NCBI GenBank assembly: GCA_001936135.1
Contig: CP012821.1
Span: forward strand, 124,001-188,000
Source: Saccharomycopsis fibuligera x Saccharomycopsis cf. fibuligera
Lineage: Eukaryota; Ascomycota; Saccharomycetes; Ascoideales; Saccharomycopsidaceae
Direction of reading: 5' to 3'
Length of the DNA: 64,000 nt
Below are positions 44,601-55,879 of this stretch, one piece after another. Both the position numbers and the translations under genes were made by a program. Under the pieces are notes generated by a model. The model saw only the letters and a list, made by a program, of their open reading frames with translations. It was not told where the DNA came from and did no database searches. The stretch's first letter is position 1, and the number at the start of each line of letters is the position of its first letter.

Positions 44601-47600
44601 AAAGTTGCAGCACCTCTCAGTTTCTAGATTGCTGTCTACTGTTAGACAAATACTTGTCAGGTATAAACACAGACTTAGCTGATCCAGGACTTGTGGTGGA
44701 GCTTGTTAGACTCATTGCAGAGAAAGTTTTATCTTCCCCTGATTTGACTGTTAACGAGTATGCAATCTCTTTTATTTGTCGAGTCACCGCCACTTTATCA
44801 GCAACTTGCTTTGAGACCAAGCTGAAAGATCTCTTGTTGGACTTCCTTGACATTCACGGCTTCATCATTGGCCTTGATGGTCTGAATTTTATGAACACTA
44901 TGAATGTTCTTGTGGAATTTCATACTTTCCTTTTACAGACAATGCCTACATTTCTTTTGAAGAATCATAATGCTGATTTTGCTATATTGACAAACATATC
45001 AAATGATACTTTAATGCCAAAGTTGACAAGGCCGTTGACTGAATGTTCAAATGTCCTAAAGTTGAATTTGGCAGACGCATATCTTAGCTACATGAAACAT
45101 TTGGCACCAGAAAAAGTTTCAAAGTTTTATAAAAAAATCTTTATGACTTTTGATACGCCTCAACAGAACTCTGAATGTTTTTTCACTTTCAGCTATTTCT
45201 TGGTAACAATGTCCATAGGATCATATATTTCAATTGTATCTTGTTTATTCAATTTGATTGAATTTTTAGAGTTTGAACATGCGGCCAAATACATTTCCAT
45301 GTGCTTGAAAATTGTTTCAAGAGAGTTCAACTTCAACAATAATTTACAGCTATTTTCAATTTTCAAGTTTGAACTTTTAAATTTCTGGTATCAGCTTGGT
45401 AACCTGTTTGATAAGTTTCCATATACTATCTTTGAATACGCAAACAAAGACCAGTTTATTCTCGGTAATTATCAAATTCTTGTATCTTATGCGTTGTCTC
45501 ATAGAAAAGACTCGCTGCATAGTATTGAAGCGCACGAGGCGATCTTGGACAAAGTTGCCCAAGCGCAAGGCAAAAGTCGCAAAGATTTGATTTATGAGCT
45601 TATCCCACTTATTATTGCTTTATCATTCACAAAGAACGGAATCAGAAATGATGTGTTTCAATTGCTAAGCAAAACCTTCAAAAAAGATAGTGTTATTACT
45701 GCTTGGCTACCACATATTGTGCTTGAGGCATTAAAGCGAACTGATTTTTCTCAAGAAGACTCGCTAACTATTTTTGCTCGAATTGACCCTAGTGGAATTG
45801 AATATAGTAATAGTGCTCAACAGCAACTGCCTCAACCAACAGCAGTTGTAATAGAGAAGCCTCTAGCCAAAGTTGAGGCCCCAGTATTAGCAATATCGCC
45901 GAAGACTAGCAAATATTTGATAAATACTCTTTTGTCGAACTACTACAAAGGCAGCGATTTTTGGGAAGTGAAGATTTGCTTCTTCATCTACAGAAGCATC
46001 TTGGCACTTATTGAGGAGTCACCATCGACGAGACAAAAATTATTGAATATAAGGAAACTCAATGCTATGATGATTATAACTCCAGTGGCTTGTTTTTCGC
46101 ACTACAGTTTGCTTGAAATGACAGTTACTAAACTTCTAGTTTATGCTGCAGACAACGAACTATCGGCGGAAGCTTCAGAGCTTATTACTCTTGCCTTGAA
46201 TCTTTCTAAGCTTGTGGGCAAACAAAGCTTTCTTTGTCTTGCGTACCATATTGGTACTCTGTTGATAGAGTTGACAGTCAAAGGAAAACCAGTCAATGCT
46301 ACTTTAAAATATTGGATTCTTGACTTTTTCAATTCTATAAAATCTTCCAGTAGCCACGATCAGATTTTTGTAATGGACATAATGTTAGATATTTTAAAAG
46401 GATTCAAATGTGACCTTACCACAAAAGACATTGAGTCTATTTACAAAACCTATATTATTCAGCCAGATTATATAAAGTGGGTGGAAAAATTTGTTCCTTT
46501 AATATTTGAATACCAGCAGTCTTTGAAAGACATAAGCTATTTTTATGTCCCAAGCAAATCAATAGCCAAATTTTTATTCAAACTACGGAATACAGCTGAC
46601 CTACCTGAATCATTTTTGGTTTGGAAAGCCCGATACCTTGGGAATTTTTACTCTAGAACTGGGATTTCTTTTGACATCCCAAAGCCTCGTAAAGATCTTA
46701 TTTATGTTCAAAAAGTTTTTCAAAAAGAAAGGGTATCATACATTATTAGCTTAGTGCTCAGGGAGCTCAGAATTTTATTGCGTGATCTGATAACTTATCA
46801 CCGTAAATTGGTTGTGGAGAGCACTATTGGAGCGCTCCTCAAAATTCATAACGAGGACCATATGCAATTAGATTCTGTTTGTGATTTTGCATCGTTGTTT
46901 GGTGAGTACATAAGCTACATTATACCGGTTGACATAAGTATATTTCAGTCATTATATCCAGAAGTGGGAAAATATAGGAATCTTGATTTGGCGGCATTTG
47001 CGGCTAACAATGAGCAAATTTTCTTGGCTAGTGAGTTCGATGTATATTGCACTGAATTTTTGTTAGCTTTGGTGACTGAATTAGCGCCTTGCTATACTTA
47101 TCTCAAACCATTTGCAATTTTGGCAGCCACAGTTCCAGAGTTTTCCAAAAAAATTCTTTCTAATTTGATAATTTTTTACCTTGATGCAAATAGTAACAGT
47201 GGCGCAAAATTGATCAACAATATCATTAATGTTTACATATCATTTGATGAGGGTAAGCAGCATACAGAGTCTATGGAATTTTTTGTGGATTTGTGCTTAA
47301 GGTTGAGGATAGGTGCCAAATACGAAAACAAGAAGTTTATGGTTGCATTTGATAATCGTTATTCTGAGCAATTGTTTGTCCTTGCTTCAAAATTGGAGTG
47401 GTGGAAAGTTGCATTGATGTTCTATGAGGCCTTTGTTGGTGATTTTGATAACTTTGAAAGCCTATTAGACCCGGCTAAAGCTCGCAAATTATTACGTGAT
47501 GTGTACACGTCCATTGATGAACATGACTTAAAGTACTCATTGCCTGTTGTACCTTCAATCCAGTACGCTATTGATCTGATGAATGAAGAAGATCAAGGTG

Positions 47601-50600
47601 TTTCATGGCGTAAAGTAATGTTTAGCAGCGCTATATTTGATGCTAACTTTAACAGTAACAACAGTAATAATAACAATTTCAATAATAATAACAGTATGTA
47701 TCGCAAGTCGATGGTAAACTCTATGGTTTCGACGGGCTTGGTTGGTATTTCTAGCCTTGTTAATGATTATTTCGCTTCAAAAGAAAAAAACGGGAATATG
47801 GAAAGTGCCAACGAATGTTATCAATGGGCATGGAGACTCAATCTGTGGGATTTGCCTGTTGTTGAGCAGGATCCGTCTTATAATCAAGTTATCTATAGAA
47901 CGCTAAAGCTTCTAGGCAGCTCAACTACCATTAACAGCAAGTCTGTCTTGGAAAAATCTTATTTTGATGGTTTAATGTTAGAAAACCATCATCAGCTCAA
48001 TGAGAAATTATCTAATAGTCGTTGGATTAATGCATCAAATCAATTACTATCCGCTTTATGGAACGTGGAATCATTATTGAATCTTAATGAAAGCAATTTG
48101 AAAGCGTTATATCAAACACAATGGGATTACGTTTCTTGGTTTGAAGCTAAGGATTCAAATGAATACGACGATATACTCTCTGTGCGCGAAGTGACATTAA
48201 GGCTGATCATTGATGCCTTTCTGAATTTATCACCATCATCAGCATCATCATCACAAACACAACTACCATCTAAGTCGACATTTCCATTGTCAAATGGCAC
48301 AGAGACATTCCGTATTTCGGCTTCTGCTGCCAATTTATTGAGAGTCTATGAACTCCAAAATTATGGTATTTTAGCACGGCTAAGAAATGATAACCAAAAG
48401 TCTATAAACTCAATAATGAAGATCAAACAGATTGCAGAAAGTGTCAATTTTGAAAATGAAAATCATAGTAAGGTTGTGAATATTATTCAACAGATTGAAT
48501 CAGCAAACACTTTATGGAGCCAACAAGAAAGTTCCATTTCTATTTTGATGTTGAAAGATTTGAGAGAAAAAGTGCAAAACATTGATTATCTGCAAATTCC
48601 TACTCAGAAAACTTTGATTGACAAAAATCTTATTGATTCATTATTAGTTGAACGATTGTACCAATCTAAACAAGAAACTCCATCCAATATTACAGAAACC
48701 TATCTCAAGCCCTACGCTGTTGACTTTAGATTTGAACCTTGCGCTGAAAATAGCAACGAAATTAAGCTATACCATACCTTTGCTTGGTTTTGTGATAATC
48801 AGCTTCGGGTATCATCTTTTGACGATGATATTCAGAGGTACGAGAAAATTATTGCTAGTAGAAACAAGGACTTGAAAGAATCGTCACGCATACCGGGAAT
48901 TGAAGCTAAGAAGTACGCGTACAAATTGAAGAAACAATTGCTTACAGATACCAGTCAGCTCAAGCTATTTATCAGCACCAAGAATTCCTTTATTGACTAC
49001 GCGGTATATTTTTACTTGAAGAGCATTGTGAGCAGTGATGAATTTACTGACTACGATGTGGACTGCTTTTGCGCATTATGGCTCAAATACTCTGATCGCA
49101 AGCAAGTTAATGATATTGTGAAAGGCTTTATTGAGAATAATACCTTAGCCTATTACAAAATCTTGACTTGGATTCCTCAGCTTGCTTCGCGGTTGTCTAC
49201 AGAGCGCTCTGATTTTCAAACTCTTTTGAGGGCAGTTCTCTATGTTGCTAGCATGCACCACCCATATCATACGTTGTACATTTTGAAAAACTTGAAGCTT
49301 CAAAGCGACCTCAATAGCAATCCAGATGCAGCGATGAAAAGTCGTAGCACTGCGGCTAATGAGCTTTGGGAACAGATGAAACAAAAAAACCCAACATTGA
49401 GGATTCAATACTTGGACCCGGTGGATTGGTTTTGTGATGAGTCGGTTAAGTTGGCCAATTATGAGATTTCCAACGGACAAAAGCAAATAATTATTCAAAA
49501 TTTAAACATGGGGAAATTTTGGGTTGATAAGTTGCCAACATTGAAAACCATTATTCCTACCCAAGAAGTTCCAATCAGAAAAGATTGCAAATATAACGAT
49601 CTTGCGGTTATTGAGAATATCGCTCCAACTATTGATATCTCATCATCTGGTATCAGTAGACCAAAAATCATGTATGCGAGACAAACTGACGGTATTTTGA
49701 GAAAAATCTTATTGAAAGGTAATACAGATGACTTGAGACAAGACGCAATCATGGAACAAGTCTTTGAGCAGGTTAATAAGTTGCTTGCGAAGGATAAAGA
49801 AACCAAGAAAAGAGGGTTGAAATTCAGAACATACAAGGTGATTCCATTGGGACCACAGGCTGGGTTGATTGAGTTTGTACTGAACTCGATACCTTTTATT
49901 GACGTTGTTTATCCATTACATTCCAAGCATGATAGTATTTCGCACTCACAAGCGTCTAAGAAAATGCAATCTTGGGAGAATTTATCAGCTCAGGAAAGAA
50001 TATCCAACTTTAAAGTCCGACTTTGCAACGATATCAAGCCAGTGTTAAGAGAATTCTTTTTTAGAAATTTCTTGAATCCATATGACTGGTTTGAGCGCAG
50101 GTTGCTTTACAGTCACGGCACCGCGGTGTGCTCCATGGTAGGCTATGTTTTGGGGTTGGGAGATAGACATTGCAATAACATCTTATTAGACAAACAAACT
50201 GGTGAGCCAATTCATATTGATTTGGGGGTAGCTTTTGATCAAGGGAAACTATTAACTATTCCTGAGACCGTACCATTTAGATTAACGCGGGACATTGTTG
50301 ACGGATTAGGGGTCAGTGGAATAGAAGGGATCTTTAGAAAATCTAGCGAACATGTCTTTCGTGTTTTAAGGGAACATAAAGAGCAAATTGGGGGCATTCT
50401 TGAAATTTTGAAATGGGACCCATTGTACATGTGGACAATCTCGCCACTTAGGCGGAGAAGACTCCAGGATCAGTCTGAAAATAACACTAATTTGCATAAT
50501 AATTTTGTGGAAGATGAAGGGTTTGAAGCTTCAAGAGCAGTGGCGACGGTACAACAGAAGCTAGTGGCACATGGGTTAAGTGTCGAGGCAGTAGTTAGAC

Positions 50601-50671
50601 AGTTGATACAAGAAGCTTCTAGTCTCGATAATTTAGCTTTGTTGTTTAGAGGTTGGGCACCATTTTTTTGA
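41601..50671 (+). CDS. TEL1: ATM-family checkpoint and telomere kinase Tel1
   Basis: Exons 41601-41628 and 41700-50671, 2999 residues. The 71-nt intron has donor GTAGGT, a TTCTAAC branch point (41681-41687) and acceptor TAG ending 41699. Joining gives MLPDLKALLALFQSN followed by RVKDRNDALNLL, the TAN motif region of Tel1/ATM. The body is a HEAT/FAT solenoid. The C-terminal PI3K-like kinase domain shows GNTDDLRQDAIMEQVF, LGLGDRHCNNILLD (catalytic loop) and HIDLGVAFDQGKLLTIPE (metal-binding D-L-G), then TVPFRLTRDIVDGLGVSG. The FATC end is VVRQLIQEASS-x4-LALLFRGWAPFF. Tel1 is recruited by Mre11-Rad50-Xrs2 to DNA ends and phosphorylates SQ/TQ sites including H2A. A CTG at 47576 aligns with Ser in S. 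cerevisiae Tel1 as I recall it. Confidence 0.97.
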
Positions 50672-51887
50672 TCTTAAGCTTAACTATATAATGCTGAACT
50701 AAAATCAGCCTTTAGGGGTAATATAGAACTTTTAGATTTTTCTGTTTCAAGTAAACCTTACGGCTCGCCTGATCATGACTAATCTGACTGCCATATATGG
50801 CTAGTGTTTATAACATCTACGGATACAGACAGGTAACTCTTGTCTTTGATTAAAACTTGTTGAATTCAGCAAGTTAGGGGCGGCTAATCGAAAACTCGAA
50901 CTTCGCCTCGTGCTGAGTTCCGAATGATGTGAACGCAACATTAGTCAGACGACCTCCTCAAAACGGCCTTTATTGATTCCTTTGCATGTCATTAGAGGTT
51001 AAAAGTAAGTAGAAATACCGTAGAATAGAACTAAAAAACAGACTAGTAGTTTGAAATGAGAAGCGAAAACCGAAAACAGGGTATTTATATTATCGACAGC
51101 AATACTATAAACAAATAAGTAAACGAATGTACCGTTAATAACAAGAAGTTAGAAAAAGAGAAGAGACAAAAACTAAAGCAGTCCACCTTAATAACGCGAT
51201 ATGATTGGCTAGCAAATGAGGTGATGGACACTCGCCGATTATATTTTGCGATTGTAGGCTGATTTTTTTTCCTACATGGCGTATGCGATCGGCACTGACG
51301 CAACATGCAGCAAGCGACAGGACGGCAATAGGAAATCAACAACTTCAAGAGAGATGAAAAACCTCGGCATTTGATAACAATGCAAAAACACTAGACTAAG
51401 GGTATTATTAAGAGACAAAGCAATCTGTTAGATCCTTTGATTGGAGACAGGCAATAGTATGATGCTGTGATTCAATCCGGTCTGGTATTGGAATAGTCTA
51501 CGACCGGGAAAATGTTATAACATTTGAGAGTTTGACCTGAAACTAGGGAAGATTTACTTTACTTCTTCCCCCCTTTTACAAAAAATGAAGAAAAAACAGC
51601 GAGAGATATGACGTACTGTAGCTAGAAGTATTTAAAAACAAAGGGCTCTCCCGGTTTAAGTGCTCATTTACTCTTTTTTATCCTACATTTTGCTTTTCCT
51701 TCGACCGGAAATTGAGCATCTTTACCCAAGTATTATATTAAATGGGTTTTAGTATCTTCTACCGAGGATACTTTTTCGAAAAAGGTGTTAATGCTTTTTG
51801 CAATCGAGAGCTGTATCCTGCAAAAGTTATCAGTTTCAAGTCATTGTGAACCAAAAAAGTAAGCGAGTGTGTAAAATACAACTCGCG
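50672..51887. other. Intergenic region downstream of TEL1
   Basis: About 1.2 kb. The part at 50800-50990 is less AT-rich than its flanks and has short complementary words (AGCAAGT, GCGGCTAATCG), but I could not fold it into a known RNA. A TATTTAAAAA box near 51630 may serve the following ORF. Confidence 0.5.
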
Positions 51888-52619
51888 ATGATCAAATGTT
51901 TTCAAGTTGGGTTATTGGTGTTGCTTTCATGTATCTGTTTTGAAAATGCAGTCACCATCTATTTCAAAAAGAAGCAGCAAAAATCAGTTCTTGAACAAAT
52001 AGATAATATAGGTGATAAAAAATTAGCAAAAAGAACCAAGAATATACCCAGAAGAACAAAAAGGAAAGCTTTTGGAAGGAAAAAGCGTGCACAAAACAAG
52101 AATAGAACACTGCTTTTATTATGGTTAAATAGCAAGCTGCTAGGCATCTATTGGATTTGTCAATGGGCCCCTAGCTTTAAAAATTTTCTTGTGCGCACCA
52201 TTAAGCACAGTGTCCCACATCTTAGGCAATGCTTTAGCCACCAACATCAATCTCACACCGATCGCAAAAATAGCCACATAATAATTTGCAAGGAAGAAGA
52301 AAAGGCACAAAGTACATCACTGCTGGCCACGTTTCCAACACGCACGTCAAACACAAATCAAAGTAACAGAAGTAACAGACTCAGCTTAATTTTACGGGGA
52401 GTCACAATACTACATTACTCCGGCGCGTCTAATGGTAAACCCAGCTTCAATACCAAGGTAAAGCAAAAAATTGCAAATTTCTATAACCAAACTTATGAAT
52501 TACCCTTAAAAGGAACGATGTGTTTAAAAATACTTGTTTCTAATGGTGGAGCATTTAAGCCATTTTTTCCTATTTGTTGTGTATTAATTGGATTTACCCT
52601 TTTACTTCAGAATTCTTAA
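51888..52619 (+). CDS. Unrecognised ORF with hydrophobic ends
   Basis: 244 residues from the ATG at 51888. A hydrophobic N-terminus (MIKCFQVGLLVLLSCICFE) resembles a signal peptide or anchor. It is followed by a very basic segment (about 24-70, KKKQQK, RRTKRKAFGRKK), a His/Ser/Asn-rich middle and a hydrophobic C-terminal segment (FFPICCVLIGFTLLLQN). The frame is open 30 codons further upstream without ATG. I do not recognise a family. It may be a lineage-specific membrane protein or a chance ORF; it is as long as a real small gene and lies in an otherwise gene-free interval. Confidence 0.35.
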   Translation: MIKCFQVGLLVLLSCICFENAVTIYFKKKQQKSVLEQIDNIGDKKLAKRTKNIPRRTKRKAFGRKKRAQNKNRTLLLLWLNSKLLGIYWICQWAPSFKNFLVRTIKHSVPHLRQCFSHQHQSHTDRKNSHIIICKEEEKAQSTSLLATFPTRTSNTNQSNRSNRLSLILRGVTILHYSGASNGKPSFNTKVKQKIANFYNQTYELPLKGTMCLKILVSNGGAFKPFFPICCVLIGFTLLLQNS

Positions 52620-52677
52620 AGGGTAAGCATTAAGTTCACAATTATTGGCTCCAACTGAAAAGCTGTTGTTAGAACGG

Positions 52678-52708
<31 letters not shown>

Positions 52709-52959
52709 ATATATATATATATATATATATTTGGGACGGTTACTGTAGACAGGAGGCTGCTAACACAGACCTAGCTCAATAGCTCCACTATCCCATATTG
52801 ATTCAAGTTGTCTTTGAAATAAGCCTACCACAAACTATATTATACGAGATGACATAGCACCCAAAAGATCAAATAAGGCTCTTACCCTATACTATATCAT
52901 ATTCTCTGATATAGGTGTGACTACACCAGACATTCTGAGTAGCCGCTTTGACAGTCAGT
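52620..52959. other. Intergenic region with microsatellite
   Basis: 340 bp with a (TATC)n-(TA)n compound microsatellite at 52679-52732. No gene is seen. Confidence 0.7.
52679..52732. repeat. Compound microsatellite (TATC)n(TA)n
   Basis: About seven TATC units pass directly into about twelve TA units. Confidence 0.95.
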
Positions 52960-55053
52960 CTAACTCAATCTCCCGTAGATGCCACCCAACGCATCGATCC
53001 AAGCCCCATTTCTTCCTCTAAACCCAATTATTTGATAACCAGGAGGTGCGGAAATTTCTTCATATCTTCCGCCATATGCATTACCAAAATACTCACTTTT
53101 GCGGCCCTTACTAGTAACGAACTGAATAGCGTCAAGCCAAAGTCCACATCTCAAATTCATTTTTTGTAAATACTCACCTTCGTTGAATCTGAAATCACTG
53201 TATGCGTCCCCTTCTTCAGCAAACAACATTGAGACAGACGTCCCTGTACTTGTATCCGCCATGAATAGCTTGAACCCATGGACGGTGTCTGCATCATGAT
53301 ATACTCGTGCGGCGTAAACTTGTCTGTAATTGAAATAGACCGTTGGGGTTTCATGGCCCCCATCACCGCCGTGCACCGGGGTATGATAGAATGGGGTTTG
53401 TCCATCCGGATGGCCGTAGAGCCCCACTCGGTCGGCATTACCGGGGTGATGATCTTGGATAACTTGTTCTGGGTTGCGGATGAATGTCACTTTCTGGGCC
53501 CCTAATGCATGCACTTTCAAAGAGATTGGCAGGTCTGCATATTGGGGATTGTAAACGTATTGCTGGAGTTGCGGATAAGTGAAGGCTACTTGCTTGACTA
53601 TGGTGCTTTGGCCGTTGCGGGATGCACTTGCTGGTAGGAATTCAATAGCACCGACGGTGGTGGTATTGGTACCTTCATCATCATTGTCATCGTCGCTGCC
53701 ATTATCGATAACAACCTCAACGAGTTTGATGCCGTATTGTGAAGTGAAGAGGATTCTGTCACCTCTGATGGCGTAGTATTTTGCAGCAGCCACATATTTT
53801 GGTAGCTCATCTTGGGGCAACGATTCATCTTGGTAGTCCAAGTGCAACCTAAACTCCCTCTCAAAAAGTAGTTGCACTAGCACTTGCCGAGGAATATCAA
53901 ACTCGTCTCTAGCTAATACCGGAGCAAAACCAGGCTCCGATGTTCTGGCGCAATAGTACTCTTTAGTCATGAACGATCTGGAAAAATAATAGTAATACTT
54001 TTCTTTCTCTTCGCCAGACAAGTCTCTCAACGATGGCTCAAATAGGCCAAACAACGACTTAATCAACGAGCCAAATGCAACGTTCGCCGCCTCCCAAGGA
54101 GTGGAAGACAACCCAAACTCGTTAGCTACTTGATTGGTGTCCACGGGGAAAATCTCGCTGAAAGCAGGATACAAGTCTTCGTAATTCTGAGGGAATGTCC
54201 AGATAGCATGAGCTCCGGTTACGTAAATGTTTGACGAGCCGTCATCCGCAATGCGGTACCCTGGAGCATGAGCCAAGATCCGCTGTTCATGGACGCTCCA
54301 ATGAGCATCCAAATAAAAGCAAACAGCCTTGGTGAAGCTGCCAGGGAAGAACGGATTACCATAGTTTTTCAAACCCTCAGAGGCCCATTCAGTTAAAGTC
54401 TCAGTGTCACCGGTTTCTCTAATTTCTTCCACCGACTGTTCCAACGGTACGATGTGGACTTTAACGGTGCGTCTGTAAGCTTCTTGAGGGGCTTGTTTGG
54501 CCGATATTGTATCGTTCTGTTCCTGTTCGGCAAACCGTAGCGTTCTGTTACCCAAACCAGCCCTAGCGAATTGCTCCTCCAAGTACGCGCTAACCAATTT
54601 AGCAGCAAACCTAACTTTTTTTACAGCGCTATGCACATCATTCGACTCTGCTCTGATGCGGTAGTTGGGGGCGTCAAAAGAGTACTGAGAATTCTTGCCA
54701 ACGAGCAAACACAAATGCACTGGCGGATTCGCAGCAAGAGGCGCGTAGTTTAGACTCAATCTGGTCTCAAGTTCTTCGAATTGCGGCACTTGGTCGATTA
54801 CCGGTCTACCATGCTGGAAAAGCCCCGAACGGTGCCTGAACACGATCTCATTGCCACCAGGTTCCAAGTGAACAACGGCTTTGAAGAAGTTGGCGTTAAC
54901 CTCAAAAAACTGTGGCGGGAAAGCGCTGCCGTTGTCTGTGCTGGTAGCTGACACCTGGACGACGCCGCTGCTGTGAGATGAGGAGCCGTGGACGATGACC
55001 TCTGCGGCGTGAACGGTTGCGTTGTTTTGTCTGTTGAATATTCTGATGGACAT
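52960..55053 (-). CDS. Metzincin-fold paralogue lacking the zinc site (YIL108W-like pseudoprotease)
   Basis: 697 residues from the ATG at 55053, the start that aligns with its neighbour. It parallels the upstream gene along its length: VIVHGSSSHSSGVVQV, FEVNANFFKAVVHLEPGGNEI, SLNYAP-x5-PPVHLCLLV, CFYLDAHW, EDLYPAFSE, TPWEAANVAFGS and a C-terminal jacalin-like lectin block (CGLWLDAIQFVT to GGIYGRLS). Where the neighbour has HECGHALGCPH, this protein has KSLFGLFEPSL (about 334-344): all zinc ligands and the catalytic Glu are gone. The frame is otherwise undamaged, so it is likely a maintained non-catalytic protein, perhaps carbohydrate-binding. An N-terminal extension from 55284 is open but lacks similarity to the paralogue. 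Confidence 0.85.
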   Translation of the reverse strand: MSIRIFNRQNNATVHAAEVIVHGSSSHSSGVVQVSATSTDNGSAFPPQFFEVNANFFKAVVHLEPGGNEIVFRHRSGLFQHGRPVIDQVPQFEELETRLSLNYAPLAANPPVHLCLLVGKNSQYSFDAPNYRIRAESNDVHSAVKKVRFAAKLVSAYLEEQFARAGLGNRTLRFAEQEQNDTISAKQAPQEAYRRTVKVHIVPLEQSVEEIRETGDTETLTEWASEGLKNYGNPFFPGSFTKAVCFYLDAHWSVHEQRILAHAPGYRIADDGSSNIYVTGAHAIWTFPQNYEDLYPAFSEIFPVDTNQVANEFGLSSTPWEAANVAFGSLIKSLFGLFEPSLRDLSGEEKEKYYYYFSRSFMTKEYYCARTSEPGFAPVLARDEFDIPRQVLVQLLFEREFRLHLDYQDESLPQDELPKYVAAAKYYAIRGDRILFTSQYGIKLVEVVIDNGSDDDNDDEGTNTTTVGAIEFLPASASRNGQSTIVKQVAFTYPQLQQYVYNPQYADLPISLKVHALGAQKVTFIRNPEQVIQDHHPGNADRVGLYGHPDGQTPFYHTPVHGGDGGHETPTVYFNYRQVYAARVYHDADTVHGFKLFMADTSTGTSVSMLFAEEGDAYSDFRFNEGEYLQKMNLRCGLWLDAIQFVTSKGRKSEYFGNAYGGRYEEISAPPGYQIIGFRGRNGAWIDALGGIYGRLS

Positions 55054-55879
55054 GGTGTATCTGGTGCTGGAAGCAGCGCTGTGGTGGCTTTGATTACAAT
55101 TGGGAAAGGGAAGATGGAGAGAAAAGAAGAAAAACGTCAAGTAGATCTGGTAGCCGCTGGATCTAGGCAGATAATTATAGCTAGTGATGATAGATGCGTA
55201 ATCCGAAACACGGTAAAGCGTATCCGCCGGAGTGTCACACCCCAGAAAGAGAGCCCGATACCCCCTTTCCTTGCTGACCAGCATCGTGTCACAGCATCAA
55301 CAGCTTCTCCAAGCACGCCAAACCAGACTGCCAGCTTTCAGCTGAACTGCTCCCATCACTTGGCAGGAGAGTTTGCTGGATATAGTAACAGCACCAACGG
55401 GGTTGAGCTATACAGCATCTACCCGAGTCGCAAAGCGTTCAGTCAAGCAGGCAAGCAAGCACGCAACAACGGCAATATACTCTCGGACAATAAGCGACCA
55501 ATATCTCATCATTCGGCAACACAAACGCCATTTATAACATTTCAAGACGCCATAACTACAGGAGTTTTTGCATTTCAGCAAACATGGCCAAGCAGGCCGT
55601 CTAAAGAAAAACCGAGAAATATATGTGCATGCGTATGTAACCGACAGCTGGCCAAATCACAGCTGGCCAAATCGCAGCTGGCCAAATCACAGCCAGGACA
55701 CAAAGCCCAGAGGTCAACCTCACGGCAGAAAAGACCAAAATACTGTTTTGTTATCTTGCAATAGAGCCAAAAATAAGAAAGAAAGAAAAAAAATATGTGC
55801 ATTAAAACAACATCGAGCACCCAATAAAGCAGCCGCAGTATAGATCTTCACGCGGCAACCGCCAGAGCCCCAGGCTTGA
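55054..55879. other. Spacer between the tandem metalloprotease-like genes
   Basis: 826 bp upstream of the pseudoprotease. It contains three 15-bp tandem repeats at 55645. Open frames across it look spurious. Confidence 0.6.
55645..55694. repeat. Tandem 15-bp repeat, CAGCTGGCCAAATCA x3
   Basis: Three copies at 55645, 55660 and 55675, the second with one change (G for A near its end), then a partial fourth. Each unit contains the palindrome CAGCTG. Confidence 0.93.

Noticed and set aside
50800-50990. Possible structured non-coding RNA after TEL1
   Set aside because: Only short complementary words; no C/D or H/ACA box pairs and no Pol III promoter elements that I could confirm.
51888-52619. 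Idea that the orphan ORF is a killer-toxin-type gene
   Set aside because: A signal-like start and basic region alone are not evidence. No cysteine pattern or processing sites support it.
55054-55284. N-terminal extension of the pseudoprotease to 55284
   Set aside because: No counterpart in the paralogue; the alignment of the two proteins begins at the Met at 55053.
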